NCBI GenBank assembly: GCA_044223975.1
Contig: JBGALI010000013.1
Location: 76,782 to 140,781 of the forward strand
Reading direction: 5' to 3'
Source of the DNA: CAZCPB01 sp044223975
GTDB taxonomy: Bacteria; Planctomycetota; Phycisphaerae; Phycisphaerales; UBA1924
DNA: 64,000 nucleotides
Translations under genes and position numbers: made by a program
In this document: positions 1 to 8,933 of the stretch, one piece after another
Layout: every line of letters starts with the position of its first letter
How positions within the stretch are numbered: the stretch's first letter is position 1
Notes under the pieces: model-generated
Told to the model about the DNA's origin: nothing
What the model saw: the letters and a program-made list of their open reading frames with translations, nothing else
The model's database searches: none

Positions 1-847
1 CGCACTTGGCACGCTCGGCGGCTGCGGTGAGGATGGCCCGCGCGCCGGGGTCGAGGGTCAGGTTGTTCTCGCGCGCGATCAGGTCGACGATGGCGTGATC
101 GACATCGTCGCCGCCAAGATGCGTGTCACCGCTGGTGGAGAGAACCTGGAAGAACGAGGTCGCGTCATCGGAGGTCGCGGGGGTAAGGCGGAGGATCGAC
201 ACGTCGAAGGTGCCGCCGCCGAGGTCGTAGACGACGACGTTGCCGGCCTTGAGCGTGTTTCGCGCGGACTCGCGCTGCAGGCCGAGGCCGTAGGCCAATG
301 CCGCGGCGGTTGGCTCGGCGACGATGCGGACCACATCGAGCCCCGCGAGCCGCCCTGCATCGCGCGTGGCCTGGCGCTGGGCATCGTCGAAGTAGGCGGG
401 GACGGTCACGACCGCTCGCGTCACTTCAACGCCCAGGGCGCGCGAGGCCTGTTCCTTCAGGGCACGGAGGATGACGGAGGAGACTTCCGGCGGAGACACG
501 ATGTGCGTGTCGCCAAGCCCCAGCGGCAGGGCGACGCGGGCGGTGTTGTTGGCGCCCTCGACGACCTCGTACCCAAGGAACGGAAGATCGGGCGCGGCAT
601 CGGCGCGGGAGCGGCCCATGAGGCGCTTCACGCTGGCGATGGTCGTGCGGGGGAACTGCGGCGCGGCGTGCCGCGCGTCGTACCCGATGGTGGTGGCGAT
701 CGCATTGCCGCGACGTTCGTAGCGGACGACGCTGGGCAGGAGCGGGCGGCCCTGCTCGTCGGGGATGATCCTCGGGCCGCGCTCGTCGCAGATGGCGACG
801 AGGCTGTTGGTGGTGCCGAGGTCGATGCCGACGATGGGAGCGGGCAT
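1..847 (-). CDS. Hsp70-family chaperone, HscA/DnaK-like (3' part missing)
   Basis: The first 282 residues of an Hsp70 ATPase run off the left edge of the window. From the ATG at 847 the protein opens with the phosphate-1 motif IGIDLGTTNS-type sequence (VGIDLGTTNSLVA) and has SVKRLMGRS, VPAYFDDAQRQATRDAG, AEPTAAALAYGL (connect region) and the phosphate-2 motif YDLGGGTFDVS, then GGDDVDH. VPAYFDDAQRQ and the short N-terminal loop are closer to HscA, the iron-sulfur-cluster chaperone, than to canonical DnaK, but no isc genes are visible, so the subtype is an inference. Hsp70s couple ATP hydrolysis to binding of unfolded or client peptides in the cytoplasm; the substrate-binding domain lies outside the window. 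Confidence 0.93.
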   Translation of the reverse strand, partial: MPAPIVGIDLGTTNSLVAICDERGPRIIPDEQGRPLLPSVVRYERRGNAIATTIGYDARHAAPQFPRTTIASVKRLMGRSRADAAPDLPFLGYEVVEGANNTARVALPLGLGDTHIVSPPEVSSVILRALKEQASRALGVEVTRAVVTVPAYFDDAQRQATRDAGRLAGLDVVRIVAEPTAAALAYGLGLQRESARNTLKAGNVVVYDLGGGTFDVSILRLTPATSDDATSFFQVLSTSGDTHLGGDDVDHAIVDLIARENNLTLDPGARAILTAAAERAKC

Positions 848-869
848 GCAGGGAGGGTAGAAGGGGGAG

Positions 870-962
870 AAAATGGAAAGTGGAAAATGGAAATCAGAAA
901 TGCCGCGGCAGATCAGTCAGCCCCGATCGGCTCGCGGGCTCCGTGTTCCACGTTCCACTTTG
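870..962. repeat. short element with inverted GTGGAA-type arms
   Basis: The gap between the Hsp70 gene and the next gene has a left arm rich in TGGAAA words (870-900, for example AATGGAAAGTGGAAAATGG) and a right arm carrying the complement (943-962, TTCCACGTTCCACTTT). The arms could pair imperfectly. No open frame or promoter was recognised here. Confidence 0.4.
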
Positions 963-964
963 CT

Positions 965-1480
965 CTACTTTTCAACCCACGCCAGCTCCGCGAGCCGGTC
1001 GATCAGCACTCGCGTCGGTTCGGCGTTCGGCGCATCGAGCGTGACCTGCGTGCCGCGGCGGGCGGCGTCGGCGACGATGTACACCAGCGCGGTCGGGCGC
1101 GACACGACGACGGGAGCGACCTCGGGGTCGATCGAGTCCTCGCGGGGGATACCCAGGTACCCGGCCTTGAGGGCCAGGTTCCAGATTTCATCGCGCTGCG
1201 CGGCGGTGAGCCGGCGCATGGCGGGCGGGTAGGTGGCGGGGCGAGCGCCGGTGCCGATCGCGACGCGGAGCTGGCCGTCAGGCTCGAGGATGTAGCGCCC
1301 GGGCCGGTACGGGCGGGCGATGGTGCGCGGGTCCTTGTCGACCTTGGCGTTCTCGCGCACCACGACGGTGATGCCGAGGGTGAAGTCGGGGGGAGGGGCG
1401 GCGGGGGGTGTAGATGGAGTTGAAGCGCACGCGGTGAGTGAAGCGACCAGGAGTGTGCAGAGTGCGCGGCAAAGAAGCAT
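965..1480 (-). CDS. small lipoprotein of unknown function
   Basis: A 171-residue protein. The ATG at 1480 was chosen because it starts directly on a lipoprotein signal peptide: a short basic start, a hydrophobic stretch (LCTLLVASL) and the lipobox LTAC with Cys near residue 16; longer upstream starts would bury this signal. After the Cys comes a Pro/Thr-rich linker, then a compact domain of about 130 residues beginning near FTLGITVVVRENAKVD. I do not recognise that domain. It is predicted to be exported and lipid-anchored. It stands alone between the Hsp70 gene and rnpB, and no function can be inferred. Confidence 0.75.
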   Translation of the reverse strand: MLLCRALCTLLVASLTACASTPSTPPAAPPPDFTLGITVVVRENAKVDKDPRTIARPYRPGRYILEPDGQLRVAIGTGARPATYPPAMRRLTAAQRDEIWNLALKAGYLGIPREDSIDPEVAPVVVSRPTALVYIVADAARRGTQVTLDAPNAEPTRVLIDRLAELAWVEK

Positions 1481-1531
1481 GGAGTTCTCGCAAGAATGTG
1501 GGCCTGAGATGGGAAAGTAGCAGGAGTAGAA

Positions 1532-1550
1532 GGCAGGTGGGACACCTGCC
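1532..1550. repeat. REP-like hairpin
   Basis: GGCAGGTG (1532-1539) and CACCTGCC (1543-1550) form a perfect 8-bp stem with a 3-nt loop, upstream of the lipoprotein gene and next to the rnpB terminator. There is no T-run, so it is not an intrinsic terminator; it resembles dispersed REP hairpins. Confidence 0.5.
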
Positions 1551-1583
1551 CCACTAGAAGCGGTAGAGGGTAATTGCGGAGAG

Positions 1584-1622
1584 CAAAAAGGCCGCGGGCC
1601 CCCGGAGTTCCGGGGGCCCGCG
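1584..1622 (-). terminator. intrinsic terminator of rnpB
   Basis: Read on the minus strand, a very stable GC hairpin (arms 1593-1605 and 1610-1622, CGCGGGCCCCCGG against its complement) is followed by a T-run (complement of AAAAA at 1585-1589), directly after the 3' end of RNase P RNA. Confidence 0.88.
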
Positions 1623-2041
1623 ATGCGGTCCGGCGGGGCTGTAAGCCGAGTTTTGTCCGGCCGTCCCTTTCGGGGCGGCCTGGGCGACCATTTCTCTGGG
1701 CCTCGCGTTGCCGCGGGGCTCAAGCGGTCTACCCGCCCCCTGCCGACCGGACCGGTCGTCCCGGGCTTGCGCCCGGGCGGGAGCTGTTCGACCTTGCACG
1801 CGGTGGGGTTTGCCGTGCCCCGGCTGTCACCAGTCGGGCGGTGCGCTCTTACCGCACCGTTTCACCCTTGCCTGAGCCCCACTGAATGAACAGGGGGGCC
1901 ATCGGCGGTCTGTTCTCTGTGGCACTTTCCCGCGCCCCTGACCGTCGGAGCGGGTGGGTGTTACCCACCACCGTGTCCTTTCGTGCTCGGACTTTCCTCA
2001 GGACGGGGATCGATCCCCGGCCCGCGGCCGCCTGCCGCGCC
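1622..2041 (-). ncRNA. rnpB: RNase P RNA (bacterial type A)
   Basis: The catalytic RNA subunit of ribonuclease P, which removes 5' leaders from tRNA precursors. On the minus strand the 5' part holds the hallmark GAGGAAAGTCCGAGCACG near 2000, the middle has the conserved GGTAAGAGCGCACCG and GTGACAGCCGGGGCACGG blocks, and the 3' part has AACTCGGCTTACAGCC near 1640-1655. The ends were placed from the P1 helix: GCGGCAGGCGG at about 2028-2038 pairs with CCGCCGGACCGC at about 1624-1635. The length of about 420 nt is usual for type A. A strong terminator follows. Ends are accurate to a few bases. Confidence 0.95.
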
Positions 2042-2050
2042 GTTGAAGCG

Positions 2051-2056
2051 ATTTTA
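2051..2056 (-). promoter_or_regulatory. -10 hexamer of the rnpB promoter
   Basis: TAAAAT on the minus strand lies about 9 nt upstream of the deduced rnpB 5' end, the right distance for a -10 box. No clear -35 is visible in the C-rich DNA upstream. Confidence 0.5.
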
Positions 2057-2102
2057 GGCGGATGGGGGTTGGGGGAGGGGGCGTGAAAGGGACGTGGGAA
2101 GC

Positions 2103-2309
2103 TGAGGAGGTGAACAGGTGGGGAGGTGAGGAGGTAAGCGGAGGGTCATGTCTCGGGTGACCTGCAAGATTCACCTCGTCACCTCCTCACCTCCCCTTCT
2201 CCTGACCTGTTCACCTGCTCACCTCCCCACCTCCCCACCTCCCCACCTCCCCATCTGCCCATCTCCCCATCTCCCCATCTCCCCATCTCCCCATCTCCCC
2301 ATCGCGTTC
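2103..2309. repeat. 8-bp-period G/C-skewed simple repeat with an inverted arm
   Basis: From about 2220 to 2305 the plus strand is a run of CCACCTCC then CCATCTCC units. The minus strand therefore reads GGGGAGAT repeated, with at least four G4 runs separated by 4 nt. Further left, 2103-2135 (GAGGAGGTGAACAGGTGGGG) is nearly the reverse complement of 2180-2222, so the block can also fold back. It fills the gap between the rnpB promoter and the next gene and codes for nothing. Confidence 0.85.
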
Positions 2310-2328
2310 GTCTGCTTCGATCGTCTGT

Positions 2329-2334
2329 TACGAT
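2329..2334 (+). promoter_or_regulatory. -10 box (TACGAT), probable leaderless promoter
   Basis: TACGAT ends 9 nt before the ATG at 2344, and no Shine-Dalgarno sequence lies between them. A TTCGTC at 2307 is a possible -35 with a 16-nt spacer. Transcription would start at or next to the start codon. Confidence 0.5.
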
Positions 2335-2343
2335 GATGCGACC

Positions 2344-3381
2344 ATGCCCAAGGGGGTTGCCATTCCCGCGATCGTGTGGTGCGAGCCGGCGCAGGTCGGG
2401 CTGGTGCGTCGCGTGGTCGAGCTTGCGGGGGTGAGCCTTGTCGGCGCGGGGTCGCCGGCGCGCGGGCAGTCGGGGGCGGTGGCGGCGGAGCTGGGCTGCC
2501 GCGCGATGGACGATCTGCGGCAGGTGATGGCGAGCGCGCCGGGCGAGGGCGTGAAGCTGCTGTGGATCGCGGCGCCGGGGGACCTTGGCGCTGATGCGTC
2601 GGGCGCGGACGCCGCGGCGGTGCAGACCGCGGCGGGCGCGGGGCTGGCTATCGCCACCAGCGAGCCGGTGCCGGCGTCGGCGATGGAGATGACCGGGGGC
2701 GGGTGGGCGCCGGAAGAGGGTCCGTCGCGCGCGTGCGATGCGCTGCGGTTTGTGCCGCTGATGCGGCTGTCGAAGGCGGTGCGTGAGGCGGGCGAGGTGT
2801 TCACGACGCTGGGGTCGATCCGGCTGGCGGCGATCGAGCACTGGGGCGCGCCCGAGCACGGGTCGCTGGGGGCGCTGATGTTCTCGGCGCTGGACCTGGT
2901 GCACTCGCTGATGGGCGAGCCCGAGACGATCGACGCGGCGTACGTGGGGCCGACGCACATCCAAGGGCTGCACGCGCTGCCGGGGGAGACGCTGCGGGAC
3001 CTGCACGGGGACCTTGCCGCGAGCCTGCGGTTCAGCGATGGGCGAGCGGCGAGCGTGACGCTGAGCAGTCACTCGGGGCGGTGGGAGCGGCGGGCGATGC
3101 TCGTGGGCTCGTCGGCGCGCCTGCGGTTCGACGCGGCGGGTTTCGAGCTGATCGGCGCGGACGGGGCGAAGCTCGACGAGATGAAAAGCAAGGCCCCGGG
3201 CGATGCCGCGGCGGCGATCGCGGAATCGCTGCTGCGCCTGGCCGATGCCGGGAAGCCCGACGCGGCGCCGATCGATGTGCCGACCGTGCTGTCGATCGCG
3301 CAGGCGGCGCTGCTCAGTGCACGGACGGGACAGCCGGAGTCGCCGGCGACGGTGAGGCGGATGGCGGGGTTGGGGGCATAG
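2344..3381 (+). CDS. Gfo/Idh/MocA-like oxidoreductase-fold protein
   Basis: A 345-residue protein. The C-terminal half resembles the alpha/beta domain of Gfo/Idh/MocA sugar oxidoreductases: GSIRLAAIEHWGAPEHG, ALDLVHSLMGEPETIDAAYVG, then SLRFSDGRAASVTLSSHSGRWERR and a strand reporting on an altered residue side (GSSARLRFDAAGFELIGADG). The N-terminal half is Rossmann-like but lacks a clean GxGxxG dinucleotide motif (it has AGVSLVGAGSPARG), so NAD(P) binding is uncertain. The gene stands alone between rnpB and the convergent rho gene and ends at a bidirectional terminator. Substrate unknown. It may be a diverged, non-catalytic member. Confidence 0.6.
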   Translation: MPKGVAIPAIVWCEPAQVGLVRRVVELAGVSLVGAGSPARGQSGAVAAELGCRAMDDLRQVMASAPGEGVKLLWIAAPGDLGADASGADAAAVQTAAGAGLAIATSEPVPASAMEMTGGGWAPEEGPSRACDALRFVPLMRLSKAVREAGEVFTTLGSIRLAAIEHWGAPEHGSLGALMFSALDLVHSLMGEPETIDAAYVGPTHIQGLHALPGETLRDLHGDLAASLRFSDGRAASVTLSSHSGRWERRAMLVGSSARLRFDAAGFELIGADGAKLDEMKSKAPGDAAAAIAESLLRLADAGKPDAAPIDVPTVLSIAQAALLSARTGQPESPATVRRMAGLGA

Positions 3382-3397
3382 AAATCCCGAAGAGGTT

Positions 3398-3571
3398 GAC
3401 CACAGAGACACAGAGGCACAGAGAAGAGCAGGAACCGGATCGCTGAAAAGGAAAAGGCCGCGGACTACGCCGACCGGCGCGAGGAACGAGAGAAGATTCT
3501 CGTGCCCTCGTGTGCCGATCCGCGAGGTCCGCGGCCCTTGTTTTTCCCTGTGACTCTTTGCCTCTGTGGTC
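3398..3571. repeat. miniature inverted-repeat element with ACCACAGAG arms
   Basis: The left arm at 3398-3423 begins GACCACAGAGACACAGAGGC; the right arm at 3548-3571 is its imperfect complement (CTTTGCCTCTGTGGTC), about 20 matches in 24. The arms bracket the terminator hairpin, giving an element of about 174 bp between two convergent genes. ACCACAGAG-type words are, from memory, common in intergenic DNA of several environmental phyla. Confidence 0.65.
3451..3545. terminator. bidirectional terminator between convergent genes
   Basis: GGCCGCGGAC (3456-3465) pairs with GTCCGCGGCC (3527-3536). The stem is preceded by an A-rich run (GAAAAGGAAAA) and followed by TTGTTTTT, so it can terminate both the oxidoreductase-like gene (+) and rho (-). 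A small hairpin (GAGAGAAGATTCTC) lies in the loop. Confidence 0.7.
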
Positions 3572-3578
3572 AGGGCTC

Positions 3579-5690
<2,112 letters not shown>

Positions 5691-6013
5691 GTGGATTCCT
5701 GCGTGTGTGGGGCGTGCTGAGAAGTGCGTGCGCCCCGCGGTTGAGGATGTGCCGACGGCTTCGCGGCCGCCGTGCTGTGAACGAGTTCTTGAGTCTGGGG
5801 TTGGGAAGCGCTCCGTTGCGGAGCGCGGGATGTGTCGTGGGTGAGCCCGCACGGGGAGGTGCTGTTGATTCCGAAAACGCCGGTTCCAAATACGCGTCGT
5901 TCGGTATCAACTGCCGCGGAGGGCGGGCTGCCTTGGAAGTGCGGACGGCCCCGGCAGGGTCCGTGTGCAGATAGAGCGCCGACGGGTTAAGGAGCGCTGG
6001 TCTGGGAGATTTC
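5691..6013. other. rho upstream/leader region
   Basis: A 323-bp gap between the coaE fusion and rho, both on the minus strand. It has no convincing open frame on either strand. Apart from the AGGA ribosome-binding site just before the rho GTG, no recognised RNA motif or clear promoter is visible. It may carry a long rho leader; rho genes are often autoregulated by termination in their leader. Confidence 0.4.
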
Positions 6014-7237
6014 TTAGCCGCCGAGCCTTCGGCGGGGGTCGCGACGCTGGATGCGTTCGAGAACGTCACGGACGCGGCCGGCCAGAACCTCCCGGCTCGC
6101 ATCGTTGACTACTACATCATCGGCCCGCCGACGCTTGGCTTCAAGGGGCAACTGCGCATTTTCTCGGCGGGTCAATTCCGCCCTGTCCCAGCCCCGTGAT
6201 GCCTGTACGCGTGCCTCGCGGAGCGGTTCTGGGGAGTCCACGAAGACCACCGCGTCGCATTCCTTGTCGACGCCGGCCTCGTACAGCAGGGGCGCATCAA
6301 CGACGACAACATGCTTCCCTTCACGCGCGGCACGCTCCACAAGTTGGGCGCGGGTGGCCTTCACGATCGGGTGAACGAGCGCTTCGAGACGGGAACGCTC
6401 GGCAGGGTCGGAGAAGATGATCGAGGCGATCGCGGGCCGGTCGGCCCTGCCCTCGGCTGTCAGCACGCGCGGCCCCCACCACTTCACAAGTTCTTCGCGC
6501 ACGCGGGGAAGGTCGAGCGCGGCCTTGGCTTCCTTGTCGGAATCGATCACGAGCGCGCCCAGCGCGGCAAACTCGGCGGCGACCGCGGACTTCCCCGATC
6601 CGATGCCACCGGCCAGGCCGAGGATGAGAGGGCGGGGTGATGAGGAGACTGGGAGATGAGGAGATGAGGGGATGAGGGGCGTGGACGCGCCCCGCTGTGC
6701 GTCCGGAGTGGTGTCCATGGCCTTTCGGATCGTGGCCATGACTTCGTGGGGGCGGGCGACCATCCACCAGTACATCTCGGGAAACGCGCCGCCGCTGGTG
6801 CGGATGCCGACCGTGCCCAGGCCGAAGAGGCGCTCGCGGACGGTGCGGAGGACGGTCAGGTGCTGGAGGTTGCGGAGGGGAAAGTCGGCGGTGCTGCGCG
6901 AGAGTACGCCGAACGTGCGAAACGCGCGCTGGTCGGTGAGCACGAAGCGGCACGACCACCAGAAGAGCACTTCCCAGAGCAGTCGCAGCGCGGCAAAGCT
7001 GGTGCCCAGCACCGCCGCCCACCCGGAATAGCGGTTGAGGCGGGCGAAAAGGTCGGGGTCGCCGCGGCCGACGCGGTCGGCGAGCAGGTCGAAGGTCCAC
7101 GCGCCCAGGACACCCAGCGCAAGCATCGCCATCACCGTGAAGAGCGGGCGCAGAACGATCGACGGCGTCGCGGGTCGGATATCCAGCAGGACACGCTCGC
7201 CGGAGGGGATGAGTTGGGGGCGGGGGTGGTCGCTCAC
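6014..7237 (-). CDS. coaE: bacterial PH-domain membrane protein fused to dephospho-CoA kinase
   Basis: A 407-residue two-part protein. Residues 1-172 form a bPH2/DUF304-type module: two membrane segments (about 31-50 and 75-95), then a PH-like domain (FVLTDQRAFRTFGVLSRST ... PLRNLQHLTVLRTVRERLFG ... GGAFPEMYWWMVARP). Residues 204-407 are a complete dephospho-CoA kinase, the last step of CoA synthesis (ATP + dephospho-CoA), with Walker A GGIGSGKS (210-217), VIDSDKEAKAAL, the lid-like SRGWDRAELTRRE and VVNDASREVL. The joining linker, residues about 186-203 (IPSSPHLPVSSSPRPL), is encoded by an 8-bp-period repeat. CoaE is normally a single soluble domain of about 200 residues, so membrane tethering is unusual. 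Translation restart at an internal Met near 167-174 could also give free CoaE. Confidence 0.88.
   Translation of the reverse strand: MSDHPRPQLIPSGERVLLDIRPATPSIVLRPLFTVMAMLALGVLGAWTFDLLADRVGRGDPDLFARLNRYSGWAAVLGTSFAALRLLWEVLFWWSCRFVLTDQRAFRTFGVLSRSTADFPLRNLQHLTVLRTVRERLFGLGTVGIRTSGGAFPEMYWWMVARPHEVMATIRKAMDTTPDAQRGASTPLIPSSPHLPVSSSPRPLILGLAGGIGSGKSAVAAEFAALGALVIDSDKEAKAALDLPRVREELVKWWGPRVLTAEGRADRPAIASIIFSDPAERSRLEALVHPIVKATRAQLVERAAREGKHVVVVDAPLLYEAGVDKECDAVVFVDSPEPLREARVQASRGWDRAELTRRENAQLPLEAKRRRADDVVVNDASREVLAGRVRDVLERIQRRDPRRRLGG
6633..6682. repeat. 8-bp-period repeat inside the coaE fusion linker
   Basis: The plus strand reads GGGAGATG AGGAGATG AGGGGATG AGGGG, a degenerate copy of the repeat at 2220-2305. 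On the minus strand it is translated as the Ser/Pro-rich linker between the PH domain and CoaE. It stays in frame. Confidence 0.75.
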
Positions 7238-7264
7238 TCGTGTAGTACCGCCGGGGGCAAAGAA

Positions 7265-7861
7265 TCACCGGGGAGCGGACGGGGGCGCGATGCCTGCGAC
7301 CGACGGGTTCAGCGTCGCGATGTCGGGGATGTTGCGGTAGTAGCCGTCGTAATCGAGGCCGTAGCCGACCACGAACTCGTCGGGGATCTCAAAGCCGATG
7401 TACTCGGCGTGCACCTCGCGCTTGCGGACGCTGTCGGGCTTTCGGAGCAGCACGCAGAGGCGCACGCTCGCGGGCTTCTGGGCCTCGATCAGCTCGCGAA
7501 CCAGGCCCAGGGTCTGGCCGGAATCGAGGATGTCATCGATCACGATCACGTGCTTGCCGGCCAGGTCGGGGGGCAGTTCGCTGGCGAGCTTGGCGCCCTT
7601 GCTGGTGACCGACGAACCGGGGTAGCTCGAGACCGCGACCAGACGGAGGCTCAGCTTCAGCGGCATCTGGCGGATGAGATCTGCCGCGAAGACCAGCGCC
7701 CCGGTCATGATGGGGATGAGGACGATGCGGCCGTCGTTGTCGGTGGCGCCGTCCTTGGCGAGCGCGGCCTCGAGGTCCAAGGCCAGCTTCTGGCCCAGAG
7801 CCGCGACGCGCTTGGCGATCTGGTCGCGGCTGACGAGGACTTTGGCGAGGTCACGGTCCAT
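7265..7861 (-). CDS. hpt: hypoxanthine(-guanine) phosphoribosyltransferase
   Basis: A 198-residue type I phosphoribosyltransferase that salvages hypoxanthine and probably guanine with PRPP to IMP/GMP in the cytoplasm. The PRPP-binding motif VIVIDDILDSGQT is at 105-117. The family's upstream loop (IPIMTGALVFAADLIRQM, 50-67), the Ser-Tyr pair before the flexible loop (VSSYPGSSVTSKG) and the purine-binding tail (EIPDEFVVGYGLDYDGYYRNIPDI) are all present. Length is normal. It is 27 bp upstream of the PH-CoaE gene on the same strand and probably shares its transcript. Confidence 0.93.
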   Translation of the reverse strand: MDRDLAKVLVSRDQIAKRVAALGQKLALDLEAALAKDGATDNDGRIVLIPIMTGALVFAADLIRQMPLKLSLRLVAVSSYPGSSVTSKGAKLASELPPDLAGKHVIVIDDILDSGQTLGLVRELIEAQKPASVRLCVLLRKPDSVRKREVHAEYIGFEIPDEFVVGYGLDYDGYYRNIPDIATLNPSVAGIAPPSAPR

Positions 7862-7876
7862 TAAGAAGTGTAGTGC

Positions 7877-8024
7877 GAACCCGGAGCGTCAGCGACGGGC
7901 TGCGGCTGCGCGTGTATGCGCGGACCGCGGAGGCGGCGAGCCCCGTGAACGACCACGACGACGCCGAACCGGCGCTCCTCAGATTCTCGGGCGCCCCCGC
8001 ATTCCGTCGCTGACGCCCGGGTTT
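7877..8024. repeat. miniature element with inverted GCGTCAGCGACGG ends
   Basis: The left end (7877-7899) contains AACCCGGAGCGTCAGCGACG and the right end (8004-8024) contains CCGTCGCTGACGCCCGGGTT, near-perfect inverted repeats of about 20 bp around a 105-bp core. It sits between hpt and the next minus-strand gene; its right end abuts that gene's stop codon. No open frame is present. GCGTCAGCGACGGG is, from memory, a word seen in planctomycete intergenic repeats. Confidence 0.7.
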
Positions 8025-8025
8025 G

Positions 8026-8916
8026 CTATCCAACCAGTTCATCCTCCGGCAACGGCGGCGTCGGCAAGGTGCAGCGAGCGGCTTCGAGCACGCTGCGGGC
8101 GAACCCGAGGCGGTCGGGGACTCCGGCGAAGGTCAGGCTGACCGCCTCCTGCCCATCGCGCTCGACGATCACCATGTCCCTGTTCGTATCCACGAGCAAC
8201 CGCGAGGTGCGGAGGTCGATAGATGCCAGTTGCGGCTTGCCGTGGCCCAGGAGTCCGTAGGCGAGCACATCCAGCCGGCCGGGAACGATCCGGAAGTACG
8301 TCGGCCACATCAGTGCGGCGATCAGGGCCGCCGGACCGACAAGGCTCGTCATCATGATGTAGAAGGCAACTTCGTACAGGCCGCCCAGCACCAGACGCGC
8401 GGCCACGAGAACAGCGCCGTACACCGCGATACAGCAGCAGAGGATCGTGGTGCGTCGGGCACCGGTGAACGCGGCGGGGCCGGTGATCGATCGGTAGATG
8501 CGCGGCTCAAACGGCTCTTTCCCAAGGCCCCGGAATGAACCGGCGTGGGCGCGTTGCGCTGTCAGGCGGAGCCTGAAGCGGGGATCGGGGCGCGACGCGA
8601 TCAATGCCGCGGTTTCGTCAGAGATCAGCGTGGTCGAACGGTGCCGGACTACCAAGTAAATCAGCGAGGACACCGTGGCGACCATGCCGCACACCACCAT
8701 CGCTCGCCATCCTCCCGGCACCACCGCGCTGCCCGCCAGGACAAACGCGGCAATCACCGCGTATTCGATGCACGTTCGCACACGGAAGCCGAGGATCGTC
8801 AACGACCGGTTTTCCGGCAGTTGCTCGCATTTCCATGACACATGCACGAGGTTCTGGAAGTCCTCGACCGTGTACCTGTCGGACCGCGGCAGGCTGGCTT
8901 GGGCGTTCTGGTCCAC
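8026..8916 (-). CDS. membrane protein of unknown function, tandem paralogue A
   Basis: A 296-residue protein from a GTG at 8916; this start fits just downstream of its neighbour, and further upstream the frame overlaps the paralogue. Hydrophobic segments pair up near residues 45-85 (YAVIAAFVLAGSAVV, VVCGMVATVSSLIYLVV) and 155-205 (ILCCCIAVYGAVLVAARLVLG, MTSLVGPAALIAALMW). A C-terminal globular part follows (PTYFRIVPGRLDVLAYG ... IDLRTSRLLVDTNRDMVIVERDG) and the protein ends PTPPLPEDELVG. The same architecture and the same tail occur in the gene just upstream. No family was recognised; the post-membrane region could be a PH-like beta fold, an inference only. Confidence 0.7.
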   Translation of the reverse strand: MDQNAQASLPRSDRYTVEDFQNLVHVSWKCEQLPENRSLTILGFRVRTCIEYAVIAAFVLAGSAVVPGGWRAMVVCGMVATVSSLIYLVVRHRSTTLISDETAALIASRPDPRFRLRLTAQRAHAGSFRGLGKEPFEPRIYRSITGPAAFTGARRTTILCCCIAVYGAVLVAARLVLGGLYEVAFYIMMTSLVGPAALIAALMWPTYFRIVPGRLDVLAYGLLGHGKPQLASIDLRTSRLLVDTNRDMVIVERDGQEAVSLTFAGVPDRLGFARSVLEAARCTLPTPPLPEDELVG

Positions 8917-8933
8917 GGGTGGAGCTCGGCCTA

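Noticed and set aside
1574..2086. Short plus-strand frames across 1574-2086
   Set aside because: They lie on the antisense of the RNase P RNA and carry no family signal.
2179..3411. A 410-residue minus-strand frame over the repeat and the oxidoreductase-like gene
   Set aside because: It is Arg/His/Pro-rich, partly translates the 8-bp repeat (MGRWGDGE repeats), and is antisense to a well-supported gene.
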